Assembly (NCBI RefSeq): GCF_016748675.1 | Contig: NZ_CP051534.1 | Span: forward strand, 186,001-250,000 | Reading direction: 5' to 3' | Origin: Helicobacter pylori | Lineage (GTDB): Bacteria; Campylobacterota; Campylobacteria; Campylobacterales; Helicobacteraceae | DNA: 64,000 bases | Part shown: positions 24,801 through 33,448 of the stretch, one piece after another | Layout: the number at the start of each line of letters is the position of its first letter | Numbering within the stretch: the first letter of the stretch is position 1 | Notes under the pieces: model-generated | Seen by the model: the letters and a program-made list of their open reading frames with translations, nothing else | Database searches by the model: none | What the model was told of the DNA's origin: nothing | Program-made: the position numbers and the translations under genes

Positions 24801-24975
24801 TAAAGATTTTCAAAGCTTCTAAAACATTGCTTTTACCGACATTATTTTCCCCCACTAAGATCACCAACCCCCCATGTTTTTCATCAAAACTTGAATTTAA
24901 AAGTAATTCTGTGGGCGAGTTTTTACCCAAATTCCTAAAATGGTGCAATTTCAAAACACGCTTATAAAATTCCAT
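21811..24975 (-). CDS. OLD-family-like AAA ATPase with C-terminal TOPRIM nuclease domain
   Basis: A 1054-residue protein. The N-terminal half-ATPase has HFRNLG and Walker A GENNVGKS (42-49). A long Lys/Glu/Asn-rich, coiled-coil-like insertion follows (about 200-480). The second ATPase half has a signature-like SQQSTGFQW (about 732-740), Walker B YVMDEP (about 766-771) and the H-loop LATHD (about 793-797). A TOPRIM domain begins near 861, with the acidic residues in FVEGITD (E865) and VLTDDDR (about 923-929). This order is that of OLD (overcoming lysogenization defect) nucleases. No UvrD-like helicase is adjacent, so it is not a standard Gabija locus; single-protein class 1 OLD or a PARIS-like fusion are alternatives. 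The middle is strikingly A+T-rich (one 60-base line at 24421 has 11 G/C), which suggests horizontal origin. Ribosome site AAGGAT supports the ATG. Confidence 0.8.
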   Translation of the reverse strand: MEFYKRVLKLHHFRNLGKNSPTELLLNSSFDEKHGGLVILVGENNVGKSNVLEALKIFNDADIKLCREEDYFKAHEKDSLLSLEEETILDRKITDFSCVDLRIQSKEVSHNLKELSKTLISYPFEKHVEALGEQCSNFVSIPINNDDYSNICTLVSDFINLIASYNLLESFLDFYKDKLKLSELVTEYANATNNLLFKELIKHLSGNNQLVKNFCQCIKEIIKCNIPNKKYNTDEFFVMGQHKQNQLEKIYSHFEKLSASEVKPQNEDILKKLKSLDEIFKTTDFNTKFTPKTEVKDIIKEIDEKYPINEKFKQQFRTFRLNIGNLKKKIKNSLKYLEKTREDFERKKESWIKEIGNDCKNQKTLKFNYDVLLDNIQQICKNYIESHAINDVSKDIKYMMCQFYLEKMELLSNSKIRRYQYDDLLKSARKFLWEDIKTLDEKSGVHLFPKNLKEIKEKFENNKEKFKQSKNVSEFAEHCRECNPYTAFNFHLNNSSSHQFDELVPTMKEYKELKITDNDLKTALFTCIDYSSPSEFDQSDWFFRNSLFRKMDFHPNAIWNFFGSILKDGQALQIIMFDKNNDLVIYDFEKSFNIPKKYLQEIDQELLKEIRQSEFPFNIEAKGECDNNVCQFEFFKKDTSHLLFKVNFTEILENIAEILEYNMQLKIDSLIAKEFNKLLAIAEDSPQDSYQLKIHVRHNNKFYDYSKEYTAYEIKLEVYDCRKSHDHNEPIILSQQSTGFQWAFNFMFGFLYNVGSNFSFNKNIIYVMDEPARKEFRKFLKEYAHKNHVTFVLATHDPFLVDTDHLDEIRIVEKETESSVIKNHFNYPLNNASKDSDALYQIKRSLGVGQHVFHNPQKHRIIFVEGITDYCYLSAFKLYFNKREFKDSPIPFTFLPISGLKNNPNDMEETIQKLCELDNNPIVLTDDDRKCVFNQQATSERFKRANEEMHDPITILQLSDCDRHFKQIEDCFSANDRKKYAKNKRMELAMAFKTRLLYGGEDAVEKQTKRNFLKLFKWVAWATNLIKNQTQQTIKKEYIKFDYNTPQILLLKGF

Positions 24976-25035
24976 GCCCTATCCTTTTTTAAAAATGCAA
25001 ATTTAATTGATGATGCAAAATTAAACAAAACATGC

Positions 25036-25041
25036 TATAAA
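25036..25041 (+). promoter_or_regulatory. -10 element for mrp
   Basis: TATAAA in CATGCTATAAAG, 34 bases before the mrp ATG at 25075, in the gap shared with the divergent OLD-like gene. Confidence 0.45.
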
Positions 25042-25074
25042 GAAAATTCAAATACTATCATTTTAAGGATTAAA

Positions 25075-26181
25075 ATGCTCACCCAAGAAGATGTCTTGAA
25101 CGCGTTAAAAACGATCATCTACCCTAATTTTGAAAAGGATATTGTCAGCTTTGGTTTTGTTAAAAACATCACCTTGCATGACGATCAATTAGGGCTTTTA
25201 ATAGAAATCCCCTCAAGCTCTGAAGAAACGAGCGCGATTTTAAGGGAAAGTATCTCCAAAGCGATGCAAGAAAAAGGCGTGAAAGCTTTGAATTTGGATA
25301 TTAAAACCCCGCCTAAACCGCAAGCCCCAAAGCCAACCACTAAAAATCTGGCTAAAAACATCAAGCATGTGGTCATGATAAGCTCGGGTAAGGGCGGTGT
25401 GGGTAAAAGTACCACCAGCGTGAATTTAAGCATCGCTTTAGCGAATTTAAACCAAAAAGTGGGGTTACTAGACGCTGATGTGTATGGCCCTAATATCCCT
25501 AGAATGATGGGCTTGCAAAACGCTGATGTGATCATGGATCCTAGCGGTAAAAAACTCATTCCTTTAAAGGCTTTTGGCGTTTCTGTGATGAGCATGGGGC
25601 TTTTGTATGATGAAGGGCAGAGTCTCATTTGGAGAGGGCCTATGCTTATGCGAGCGATTGAGCAGATGCTAAGCGATATTATTTGGGGGGATTTAGATGT
25701 TTTGGTGGTGGATATGCCCCCAGGAACAGGCGATGCGCAGCTCACGCTAGCCCAAGCCGTGCCTTTGAGCGCAGGAATCACCGTTACGACTCCTCAAATA
25801 GTGAGTTTAGATGACGCTAAACGGAGTTTGGACATGTTTAAGAAATTACACATTCCTATTGCGGGCATTGTGGAAAATATGGGGAGTTTTGTGTGCGAGC
25901 ATTGCAAGAAAGAGAGCGAGATTTTTGGCTCAAATTCCATGAGTGGATTATTAGAGGCTTATCACACGCAGATTTTAGCCAAGCTCCCTTTAGAGCCTAA
26001 AGTGCGTTTAGGGGGGGATAAGGGCGAACCGATTGTGATTTCTCACCCTGATAGCGTGAGCGCTAAGATTTTTGAAAAAATGGCAAAGGATTTGAGTGCG
26101 TTTTTAGAGAGAGTGGAAAAGGAAAAATTAGCCGATAATAAAGACATCCAGCCCACACAAACGCATGCCTGCTCGCATTAG
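25075..26181 (+). CDS. mrp: Mrp/ApbC-type iron-sulfur cluster carrier ATPase
   Basis: P-loop ATPase that carries and transfers Fe-S clusters in the cytoplasm. The 368 residues comprise an N-terminal MIP18/DUF59 domain (about 1-78), a Pro/Lys linker, and a MinD-like ATPase with the deviant Walker [10 protein letters not shown] at 105-113. A C-terminal [12 protein letters not shown] gives the CxxC cluster-binding pair. The frame is open further upstream, but ATG 25075 has a good AAGGAT ribosome site and matches the family start. The C-terminus ends in a His/Cys-containing tail (HACSH). It converges with the glycosyltransferase gene through a shared terminator hairpin. Confidence 0.95.
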   Translation: MLTQEDVLNALKTIIYPNFEKDIVSFGFVKNITLHDDQLGLLIEIPSSSEETSAILRESISKAMQEKGVKALNLDIKTPPKPQAPKPTTKNLAKNIKHVVMISSGKGGVGKSTTSVNLSIALANLNQKVGLLDADVYGPNIPRMMGLQNADVIMDPSGKKLIPLKAFGVSVMSMGLLYDEGQSLIWRGPMLMRAIEQMLSDIIWGDLDVLVVDMPPGTGDAQLTLAQAVPLSAGITVTTPQIVSLDDAKRSLDMFKKLHIPIAGIVENMGSFVCEHCKKESEIFGSNSMSGLLEAYHTQILAKLPLEPKVRLGGDKGEPIVISHPDSVSAKIFEKMAKDLSAFLERVEKEKLADNKDIQPTQTHACSH

Positions 26182-26186
26182 TTTTA

Positions 26187-26212
26187 AAAAGGGTTTTAAA
26201 AAACCCTTTTAA
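26187..26212. terminator. Bidirectional hairpin between mrp and the GT8 gene
   Basis: AAAAGGGTTT (26187-26196), a TAAA loop, then AAACCCTTTT: a 10-bp perfect stem ending in Ts on both strands. It overlaps the last codons of the minus-strand glycosyltransferase. Confidence 0.7.
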
Positions 26213-27358
26213 TCAGTCGTTTCGCTTTTTGTTTGATCTTAAAAAGCAAAAATTCTACAAGGAGTTTAGAAGAAAGCCTAGGCAAAAGAAATTCAAAAGA
26301 ATGCCGTTTGTCTGAAAAAGATAGGATTTGATTAAGAGCGTGGATTTCTTGGGTTTCTTTATCCTTGTTTTGAAAGGATTCAAAGAGGCGATCTAAAAAG
26401 GGAGCGTTAAAATAGGCGTCTTTAAAAGGCGTTTGGATCAAAATTTCATGCCATTTTTTCGCGCCAATGACGCTTAAGAGTTTCCAGGGTTTATCGCCCC
26501 AAAAATGCAGCATGCGCGCTTCTTTGATGCTAGGGAATGATGGCGTATCAAGGAAACTGGGGTGGGCGTTGTAGGAATAAGGCAGTTCCAAAATCCTGCC
26601 ACGGCACACAAAACACAAAGCATCTTGATCGTTAAATAAAAGTTTTTCATTTTTCAAAAGGAAAAATCCAATCAATTGGTTTTCCAGATTTTCTTCACGC
26701 CACAATTTTAAATTTAAGGCTAAAAACCCGGCGTTAAAGTAGTTCTCAAAAAGGATTTGAGCTTCTTCTAAGTTAGGGAAAGCGTCAGCGACACCGATAG
26801 ATTTTGCGCGCATTTGGCGTAATTCGTATAAATCCTTAGCCGAATTCCTGTCCATAGCGATCAAATCTTTTTCCCTCACAGCCCCAAAATAATGCGTTTC
26901 AAGGGGGATAAAAAAGCTCTCGCTTATATCATTCACAAACAAAGTGTCCACATCAAACATGATCATCTTATCGTATTGGGGGAAAAGGGAAGCGAAAAAG
27001 AAACGGCACATGATCATTTTAGAAAAGCGTTTTTGCGAAAAAGCATTGAGTTTTAAATACAATTTTTTAATTTCACTCGCTATTAAAGCATCAAGCTTGT
27101 AATAATTGTGGCGTGGTTCTCGTTCTTCATTAGAAATATCCAAAAACTCTATGCTGGAAAAAGCGCTAAAAGGAGCGATCGTTTCTTCTAATTTGACTAC
27201 ATTTTCAGTGCTTAAATTTTCCACCAAACAATGGATTTGATAAAAGAGTTTTACTCTCTCTCTCGTTTGGCGTGCGCTAGCATGGAATACAAACTCACAC
27301 CAGCAGGGATACAATAATTATTATCAAAAGCCACCACAATAGGGATAATCTCTTGCAT
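26196..27358 (-). CDS. Phase-variable GT8 family glycosyltransferase (HP0208-like), out of frame
   Basis: Family 8 glycosyltransferase of the LPS RfaJ/GspA type. The N-terminal sugar-nucleotide site is IPIVVAFDNNYCIPAGVSLYS, encoded from ATG 27358. The DxD metal motif is FDVDTLFV, and HFWGDKPWK is the typical C-terminal motif. The N-terminal frame meets a stop right after an 11-base GAGAGAGAGAG tract, while the remaining 360 codons are open in another frame. Losing one AG unit or gaining two would join them into a protein of about 387 residues. So the gene is intact but switched OFF here. Likely role: adding a sugar to the LPS outer core or O-chain. HP0208 is known as an AG-repeat phase-variable gene. 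Confidence 0.85.
27254..27264 (-). repeat. AG dinucleotide tract controlling the GT8 gene
   Basis: Eleven bases, G(AG)5 on the coding strand, about 31 codons into the gene. The frame is open when the tract length is a multiple of three (9 or 15); 11 puts TAA immediately after it. Confidence 0.9.
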
Positions 27359-27420
27359 GCATAGTCCTTAAATCTTTAAATTGAACCCGCTAAAAAGGGG
27401 GGATTTTTGTCATTTTATCG

Positions 27421-27436
27421 TTTTTTTTTTTTTTTC
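27421..27436. repeat. T16 homopolymer in the hofA upstream region
   Basis: Sixteen Ts, between the divergent GT8 gene and hofA. A possible hofA -10 (CATAAT at 27477-27482) lies about 40 bases downstream. That puts the tract near -50 to -70, where T-tract length is known to modulate sabA and other H. pylori outer membrane protein promoters. Confidence 0.75.
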
Positions 27437-27517
27437 AAAACAACAATAAGCGGGCAACTTGCGAGTTTGTTTATGGCATAATATCAGACTTCAATAAAAA
27501 AGGCGTTTGATAAAAGG

Positions 27518-28870
27518 GTGCTTAATCAAAAAGTTTGGCTAGGGTTTTTAGCTTTGCATGGGGTTTTCCTCAACGCTTTTGAGTATCAAATCAGCGCTAG
27601 AGTGGGATCGTTTTCGCGCATCGCTTTGAACCAGTCAGTCATCAATTCCAAAAAAGGGATTTACCCTACAGGGAGTTATGTAACCACTACCGGGGCTTTA
27701 CAAGTTGATGTTAGTTTGCTCCCTAAAGGGATTGAAAACCACAAACTGGGTTTTGGGGTGGGGGGCGAAATAGGATCGTTAGCTTATGATTCCACGAAGT
27801 TTTTGATTGATGAAGCCAACCCTAAGGCAGGGTTTCAGCCGGCGAACTGGTATTACATGGGGCGATGGGAGGGCTATTTGATGCAACACAGCCAAAATTG
27901 GACCAGAGAGCAAAAGGCGCAAAACGCCAGGCCTTATGTGTTATACAATTTGTATTTAGATTATCAGTATAAGGATATTTTTGGGATTAAATTAGGGCGT
28001 TACCCTTCTAAAGCTTTGTTTTTGAGCGGGTTTAATCAAGGGTTTGAGCTTTTTTACCGGTGGAAAAAGTTTAAGATAGTGTGGTTTAGCACCTTTGGAA
28101 GGGCTTTAGCCAATGAACAATACATTAGGGATTTTTACGCTCCTGTCAATTACAAGCAAAAAACCAACTACGGCATGCACAATTTAAACCTCATTTACGA
28201 AAATAAATACATTAGGGTCGTGCCTTTTATTTGGTTTTACCCTAAGAATTTTAACGCTCCTGGATTTGAAATCACCCATGATACAAAGTCTTATTGGAAA
28301 TCTCTTTGGCGCATCCAAACGACTTTTTACGCATGGTTTCCTCTTTATAGCGATTATTTGTCTAAAGATTATTATAGGGCCGCTTTAGTGGGTAAAAAAA
28401 GCGCGGCTTTGTTTGTGTTTCAAAGGATCAATTTTCGCTCTTATCGTTTTGGCTGGAGCGTGTATAAGAATTTTGGGAACGCGAGCGTTCAATTAGGCTG
28501 GAACGGCTCACCCATTGATCCTTTTTATGACACGAAAGATGACACCCCTTATGAAGACGCTTATTCCAATTTTTACAACGCTAATTCCATAACCATTAAC
28601 GCTTTTGTAGGGAAGAGCGTTAAGAATCTTTTGGTGCAATTGTATGGGAAATTAACCTATTCCCCAAGGGCTGATGCGCAAAGCTTAGGGGTTACTTTTA
28701 AATATAACCTTAAAAAACATATCTATTTCATGCTCATGTTTAATGGCTATCAAATCACGATGCACAAGGGTTATAAGGTAGGGTTTTTTACAAGCGGTTA
28801 CAACCCTGATTTCGCTCAAACCATTCAAAATAGAAGCTATTTGATGAGTTCTATGAGTTATCGTTTTTAA
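27518..28870 (+). CDS. hofA: Outer membrane protein HofA (Hof family)
   Basis: A 450-residue predicted beta-barrel protein of the Helicobacter outer membrane Hof family. The N-terminal signal is VWLGFLALHGVFLNA; the rest is aromatic-rich (Tyr, Trp, Phe) with alternating patterns. It ends in SYLMSSMSYRF, the C-terminal aromatic typical of outer membrane insertion. The GTG at 27518 is the longest start in frame, but its ribosome site (AAAAGG) is too close, so the true start is uncertain. Substrate unknown; pore activity is a family-based guess. The T16 tract upstream suggests variable expression. Confidence 0.85.
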   Translation: MLNQKVWLGFLALHGVFLNAFEYQISARVGSFSRIALNQSVINSKKGIYPTGSYVTTTGALQVDVSLLPKGIENHKLGFGVGGEIGSLAYDSTKFLIDEANPKAGFQPANWYYMGRWEGYLMQHSQNWTREQKAQNARPYVLYNLYLDYQYKDIFGIKLGRYPSKALFLSGFNQGFELFYRWKKFKIVWFSTFGRALANEQYIRDFYAPVNYKQKTNYGMHNLNLIYENKYIRVVPFIWFYPKNFNAPGFEITHDTKSYWKSLWRIQTTFYAWFPLYSDYLSKDYYRAALVGKKSAALFVFQRINFRSYRFGWSVYKNFGNASVQLGWNGSPIDPFYDTKDDTPYEDAYSNFYNANSITINAFVGKSVKNLLVQLYGKLTYSPRADAQSLGVTFKYNLKKHIYFMLMFNGYQITMHKGYKVGFFTSGYNPDFAQTIQNRSYLMSSMSYRF

Positions 28871-28937
28871 GGAATTAAACGTTCTTTCATGTTATTTTTT
28901 AAGCCATAGCATACCCCTTTTAAGCGCGCTTTTATTG

Positions 28938-28943
28938 TATAAT
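28938..28943 (+). promoter_or_regulatory. -10 element for htpG
   Basis: TATAAT in TTGTATAATC, 31 bases before the ATG at 28974. It lies inside the longer open frame that starts at 28935 and so argues against that start. Confidence 0.6.
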
Positions 28944-28973
28944 CTTAAAAATTTTATTAAAGGAAAAAGTTCA

Positions 28974-30839
28974 ATGTCTAATCAAGAATACACCTTCCAA
29001 ACTGAAATCAACCAACTTTTGGATTTGATGATCCACTCTTTGTATTCTAATAAAGAGATTTTTTTAAGAGAGTTGATTTCTAACGCGAGCGACGCTTTGG
29101 ATAAGCTGAATTATTTGATGCTAACCGATGAGAAATTAAAAGGGCTCAATACCACGCCTAGCATTCATTTGAGTTTTGATAGCCAGAAAAAAACCTTAAC
29201 GATTAAAGATAATGGTATAGGCATGGATGAAAACGATCTCATTGAGCATTTAGGCACGATCGCTAAATCAGGAACGAAGAGTTTTTTAAGCGCTTTGAGT
29301 GGGGATAAGAAAAAAGATAGTGCACTAATTGGCCAGTTTGGCGTGGGCTTTTATTCGGCGTTCATGGTAGCGAGTAAGATTGTCGTTCAAACCAAGAAAG
29401 TTACCAGTCATCAAGCTTATGCATGGGTGAGCGATGGTAAGGGCAAGTTTGAAATCAGCGAATGCGTCAAAGAGGAGCAAGGCACAGAAATCACCCTCTT
29501 TTTAAAAGATGAAGATTCTCATTTTGCGAGCCGTTGGGAGATTGATGGCATTGTTAAAAAGTATTCTGAGCATATCCCTTTCCCTATTTTTCTAACTTAC
29601 ACCGATACGAAATTTGAGGGCGAAGGGGATCATAAAAAAGAAGTTAAAGAAGAAAAATGCGAGCAAATCAATCAAGCGAGCGCTTTATGGAAAATGAATA
29701 AGAGCGAGTTAAAAGACAAGGATTACAAAGACTTTTACCAATCGTTTGCGCATGACAACAGCGAGCCTTTGAGCTATATCCATAATAAAGTGGAAGGCTC
29801 TTTAGAATACACAACGCTTTTTTATATCCCTAGCAAAGCACCCTTTGATTTGTTTAGGGTGGATTATAAAAGCGGGGTCAAACTTTATGTTAAAAGGGTG
29901 TTTATCACTGATGATGACAAAGAATTGTTGCCATCTTATTTGAGGTTTGTTAAAGGCGTGATTGACAGCGAAGATTTGCCCTTGAACGTGAGCCGTGAAA
30001 TCTTGCAGCAGAATAAGATTTTAGCCAATATCCGTTCGGCTTCAGTGAAAAAGATTTTAAGCGAGATTGAGCGCTTGAGCAAGGATGAAAAAAATTACCA
30101 TAAATTCTATGAGCCTTTCGGGAAAGTGTTAAAAGAAGGCTTGTATGGGGATTTTGAAAACAAAGAAAAACTTTTAGAATTGTTGAGATTCTATTCTAAA
30201 GACAAAGAAAAATTGATCTCTTTAAAAGAATACAAAGAAAATTTAAAAGAAAATCAAAAGAGCATTTACTACCTTTTAGGCGAAAATTTAGACTTATTAA
30301 AAGCGTCCCCCATTTTGGAAAAATACGCTCAAAAAGGTTATGATGTTTTGTTATTGAGCGATGAAATTGATGCGTTTGTGATGCCAGGCGTGAATGAATA
30401 CGATAAAACGCCTTTTAGAGATGCTAGCCATAGCGAGAGTTTGAAAGAGCTTGGTTTGGAAGAAATTAATGATGAGGTGAAAGATCGGTTTAAAGATTTA
30501 ATGAAAGCGTTTGAAGAAAATCTTAAAGATGAGATTAAAGGCGTAGAGCTTTCTAGTCATCTCACTTCAGCGGTGGCTTTAATAGGCGATGAACAAAATG
30601 CGATGATGGCTAATTTTATGCGTCAAATGGGTCAAAGCGTGCCTGAAAGCAAGAAAACGCTAGAATTAAACCCTAACCATGCGATTTTGCAAAAACTCTT
30701 AAAATGCGAAGATAAAGAGCAGTTGAGCGCTTTTATCTGGTTGCTTTATGATGGGGCGAAACTTCTAGAAAAAGGGGCTTTAAAAGACGCTAAAAGTTTT
30801 AATGAGCGCCTAAATAGCGTGTTATTAAAGGCGTTGTAA
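28974..30839 (+). CDS. htpG: Molecular chaperone HtpG (Hsp90)
   Basis: Cytoplasmic ATP-dependent chaperone, 621 residues. GHKL ATPase motifs: EIFLRELISNASDALDKL near the N-terminus, DNGIGMDENDL, and GQFGVGFYSAFMVA, which forms the ATP lid. The middle domain contains LPLNVSREILQQ with the catalytic-loop arginine. The start is set at ATG 28974, with AAAGGA upstream and the -10 element just before it. Two strong hairpins follow the stop. Confidence 0.97.
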   Translation: MSNQEYTFQTEINQLLDLMIHSLYSNKEIFLRELISNASDALDKLNYLMLTDEKLKGLNTTPSIHLSFDSQKKTLTIKDNGIGMDENDLIEHLGTIAKSGTKSFLSALSGDKKKDSALIGQFGVGFYSAFMVASKIVVQTKKVTSHQAYAWVSDGKGKFEISECVKEEQGTEITLFLKDEDSHFASRWEIDGIVKKYSEHIPFPIFLTYTDTKFEGEGDHKKEVKEEKCEQINQASALWKMNKSELKDKDYKDFYQSFAHDNSEPLSYIHNKVEGSLEYTTLFYIPSKAPFDLFRVDYKSGVKLYVKRVFITDDDKELLPSYLRFVKGVIDSEDLPLNVSREILQQNKILANIRSASVKKILSEIERLSKDEKNYHKFYEPFGKVLKEGLYGDFENKEKLLELLRFYSKDKEKLISLKEYKENLKENQKSIYYLLGENLDLLKASPILEKYAQKGYDVLLLSDEIDAFVMPGVNEYDKTPFRDASHSESLKELGLEEINDEVKDRFKDLMKAFEENLKDEIKGVELSSHLTSAVALIGDEQNAMMANFMRQMGQSVPESKKTLELNPNHAILQKLLKCEDKEQLSAFIWLLYDGAKLLEKGALKDAKSFNERLNSVLLKAL

Positions 30840-30891
30840 GGGGGTAAAACCCCTTTTAAGGGTTTGAATAAAAATGCCTAAACCCTTAAAA
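30840..30891. terminator. Two tandem hairpins after htpG
   Basis: First, GGGG-TAAAA-CCCC followed by TTTT (30841-30857), directly behind the htpG stop: a classical terminator. Second, a perfect 12-bp inverted repeat TTTTAAGGGTTT (30854-30865) with AAACCCTTAAAA (30880-30891), usable on both strands. The two share the T run, so they are mutually exclusive. Confidence 0.75.
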
Positions 30892-30991
30892 TACCAATCT
30901 AAAAACGGCAATGAATGGGTGCGATAAACGCCTTTTATGATCATTAAAAATGACTATTCTGTAGGGTTTATGTTTTCCTTAAAATATTAAA

Positions 30992-31025
30992 AAGCGTAAA
31001 AGCCAGCTAAACGCTGCGTTTAGCT
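30992..31025 (-). terminator. Terminator of hcpA
   Basis: A 9-bp stem AGCTAAACG with CGTTTAGCT (31005-31025) around a 3-base loop. On the minus strand it is followed by GGCTTTTACGCTTTTT, suiting termination 15 bases after the hcpA stop. Confidence 0.6.
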
Positions 31026-31039
31026 TAACTTCATTAAAA

Positions 31040-31792
31040 CTAAAGTTCTATTTTTAATTCCTTGAGAGCATCGCATGCTTCTTTAACGCCTAATTTGCAG
31101 CTTTTTTTAAAGTTTTCTACCGCTTGCTTTTCGTCCTTTGCTGTGCCTTGGGCGTTGTATTGCATAACCCCTAAATTATAACACCCCCTGCCATCTTTTA
31201 ACTCGCATGCCTTAGAATAACGAACAATAGCCTCCTTAAAATTCTTTGCTACACCATACATGTATCCCGCATTAATGCACCCGGGGCTGTCTTTTAAATC
31301 GCAAGCTTTTTCATACAAATCAAGAGCCTTTCTTAAATCCTTAGGCGTACCTACGCCATAATGGTGTAAGCTTCCTAAGACCGTACACCCTTCAGCATGG
31401 TTCAATTCACAAGATTTAGAGTAATATTGTGAGGCTTTTTTGGCGTCTTTAGAAACGCCTTGTCCGTTATAGTATAAATTGCCTAGCAGGTTGCACCCAT
31501 AACCATCATTTAATTCACAACCTTTAGTGTAAAATTGAATGGCTTTTTTCAAGTCTTTTCCCACTCCTTTCCCTTCTTCATAGAACGCCCCTAAAAAAAC
31601 ACACCCAAAACCTTCTTTTAATTCACACGCTTTTTCAAAATGCGTTTTAGCTTGAGCGAAATCTTGCTTCTTCGTGCTCTCTATGCCTAAATTAACAAGC
31701 TCTTTAGCGTCTGGCTCTGCCATTAACCCTCTCAAACACAACGCGCCCAAACACAAGACCCCAAAAAGGGTTTTTTTAACGCTTCCTAGCAT
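31040..31792 (-). CDS. hcpA: Cysteine-rich Sel1-repeat protein HcpA
   Basis: Secreted 250-residue protein with a signal peptide (about 1-25, ending GLMAEP) and six or seven Sel1-like helical repeats of about 36 residues. Each carries a paired Cys pattern (for example [36 protein letters not shown]), the disulfide-clasped helix pairs of the Hcp family. HcpA is known as an immune-stimulating secreted protein of H. pylori. Note the related hcpE at 58.4-59.4 kb. The enzymatic role is uncertain; beta-lactamase activity has been claimed for family members. Confidence 0.92.
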   Translation of the reverse strand: MLGSVKKTLFGVLCLGALCLRGLMAEPDAKELVNLGIESTKKQDFAQAKTHFEKACELKEGFGCVFLGAFYEEGKGVGKDLKKAIQFYTKGCELNDGYGCNLLGNLYYNGQGVSKDAKKASQYYSKSCELNHAEGCTVLGSLHHYGVGTPKDLRKALDLYEKACDLKDSPGCINAGYMYGVAKNFKEAIVRYSKACELKDGRGCYNLGVMQYNAQGTAKDEKQAVENFKKSCKLGVKEACDALKELKIEL

Positions 31793-32271
31793 GATATATC
31801 TCTTATTAAAAAAATGTAATTCTTTATAATTATAATCAAATATTGATGATTAAAGCCTTATTGAATGCCATTTTATTGATGGAATAAAGAAAATGATTGA
31901 GAATTGCTTCTCTTTTAAGCGCGTTCCAACGCTTGAGCTGGATTGCCATGCGATAGGGGATACTAGTGAGAAGCTGTATTAAAAGAGTTTGTTTTAAAAA
32001 GTTGATTGAGCTACCCCTTTAAGAGTGGCTTGGTAAGAGCCCCTTAAGAAATTTAATTTTTAACAACAGGAGCATGTAAAAACTGCAAAAACAAAAAAGG
32101 ACCAAAAGATTATAGCGAGATTTGGTTATTTTGTTAAGCATTGCCCCACTCTTATAAAGGCTACAACAAATGGGTTGCAAGTGCGCTTAAAGCTTGAGTC
32201 GGTTTGGTATCGGCTAAAAGATCATTGGCGCTAAAAACAAAAACCCAATTAAAACGACTACCCTATTCCAT
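31793..32271. other. Gap between dapE and hcpA with decayed coding traces
   Basis: No intact gene is visible in 479 bases. Directly after dapE the minus strand encodes WNRVVVLIGFLFLAPMIF then a stop, and in an adjacent frame ADTKPTQALSALATHLL. Together these read like a signal peptide and start of a broken secreted protein. The plus strand has a 29-codon ORF from 31891 and a Cys-containing stretch GACKNCKNKKGP, also interrupted. An A/T-rich TATAATTATAATC near 31833 could hold the hcpA promoter on the minus strand. All are low-confidence traces. Confidence 0.35.
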
Positions 32272-33438
32272 TTATTTTTCGCTTAAATCCTCCAAAACCC
32301 CCAAAAACACTTTTTCTAAAAGCTCTAATTCTTTCAAGCTCACTCTTTCATCAATGGCATGGATTCTGTCATTAATAACGCCAAATTCCACCACTTCTAT
32401 ACCATAAGCGCTAAAAAACCGCGCATCGCTCGTGCCGCCTTTGGTGTTTAAAAGGGGGGTGGTGCGGCATGTCTTTAAAATACTTTCTTTTAAAACGCTA
32501 GTAAGCTTTGAATGAGAAGCCGTGATGAAAGGCGAACTGCTTGACTCTAATTCTAAAGTGTGAGGCAAATCTTTTAAAACTTTTTCTAAATATTCTTTCA
32601 AACTCTCTTTGGTGGTTTTTAAAGAATGGCGCGCATTAAAGACAATTTCTACGCTCCCTGGAGTCACATTATTAGCCCCTAACCCTGCATGCAAGTTGGT
32701 GATGACTAATTTTGAAGGGTCAAAATATTCATCGCCATTGTCTAAATGAACTCCTGAAATCAAAGGCAAAACCGAAGCGAGTGCATCAATAGGGTTTTGG
32801 CATTTTTGCGGGTAAGCCACATGCCCTTGAGTGCCTTTTAAAATGAGTCTGCCATTAATGGAACCTCTTCGGCCAATTTTGATGCTATCGCCTAAGACTT
32901 TTTCGCAAGTGGGTTCAGCCACAATCGCCATATGGGGCAACAAATCTTTTTCTTTGAGTTTTTCTAGCATGAGTTTTGTGCCAAAAATCCCTGGCCCTTC
33001 TTCATCGCTCGTGAGTAAAATAGAAAGCAAAAAAGGGGTTTTAGGGTTAAAATTTAAACTCGCGCTCAAAAACGCCCCCACGCCCCCTTTCATGTCTTGT
33101 GCCCCACGGCCGTATAAAAACCCCTCTTTAATAACGGGTTTAAAGGGATCGCTTCGCCAATTATCTCCAGGAGACACGACATCAATATGCCCTGCAAAAG
33201 AAAAATGCAAGGGCTTAACATTTTCTTTTGCATGCTTTTCTTTTATATGCTTTTCTTCTGCATGCTTTTGGGGGGGGTTAAAAATGCGGTATAAAAAAAG
33301 GTTTTTCACGCCATTTTCTCCACACTCTAGAGTTTTAAAAGTGGGAAAAAGCGATTTAATGTATTCAAAAATACCGCATTCTTTAGGCGTAATGGTGGGG
33401 TAACTGATGAGCTTTTGGGTGATTTCTAAAGCGTTCAT
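32272..33438 (-). CDS. dapE: Succinyl-diaminopimelate desuccinylase
   Basis: M20-family zinc peptidase of the lysine/diaminopimelate pathway, hence needed for peptidoglycan. The 388 residues include the metal motifs SFAGHIDVV and [12 protein letters not shown] (EE pair), [10 protein letters not shown] and [11 protein letters not shown]. The start is ATG 33438; the upstream extension overlaps mnmG and lacks support. Unusual: an insertion near residue 57-72 ([15 protein letters not shown]) encoded by a 15-base tandem repeat next to a C8 run, lying in a surface loop before SFAGHID. It is ten bases downstream of mnmG. Confidence 0.94.
   Translation of the reverse strand: MNALEITQKLISYPTITPKECGIFEYIKSLFPTFKTLECGENGVKNLFLYRIFNPPQKHAEEKHIKEKHAKENVKPLHFSFAGHIDVVSPGDNWRSDPFKPVIKEGFLYGRGAQDMKGGVGAFLSASLNFNPKTPFLLSILLTSDEEGPGIFGTKLMLEKLKEKDLLPHMAIVAEPTCEKVLGDSIKIGRRGSINGRLILKGTQGHVAYPQKCQNPIDALASVLPLISGVHLDNGDEYFDPSKLVITNLHAGLGANNVTPGSVEIVFNARHSLKTTKESLKEYLEKVLKDLPHTLELESSSSPFITASHSKLTSVLKESILKTCRTTPLLNTKGGTSDARFFSAYGIEVVEFGVINDRIHAIDERVSLKELELLEKVFLGVLEDLSEK
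33221..33277 (-). repeat. In-frame 15-base tandem repeat and C8 run inside dapE
   Basis: Three 15-base units (33221-33235, 33236-33250, 33251-33265), of the form TTTTCTTTTGCATGC on the plus strand, encode KHAKE-type pentapeptides. They are followed by G8 (33270-33277; C8 in the gene). Changes in unit number keep frame; changes in the C run would not. Confidence 0.8.
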
Positions 33439-33448
33439 TAAAAATCCT

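Noticed and set aside
21811..24975. Gabija (GajA-GajB) assignment for the OLD-like gene
   Set aside because: No UvrD-like helicase gene is adjacent; the downstream partner is a secreted protein.
25185..25781. A 198-codon minus-strand frame opposite mrp
   Set aside because: Antisense to the conserved Mrp ATPase domain; a mirror of its codon pattern.
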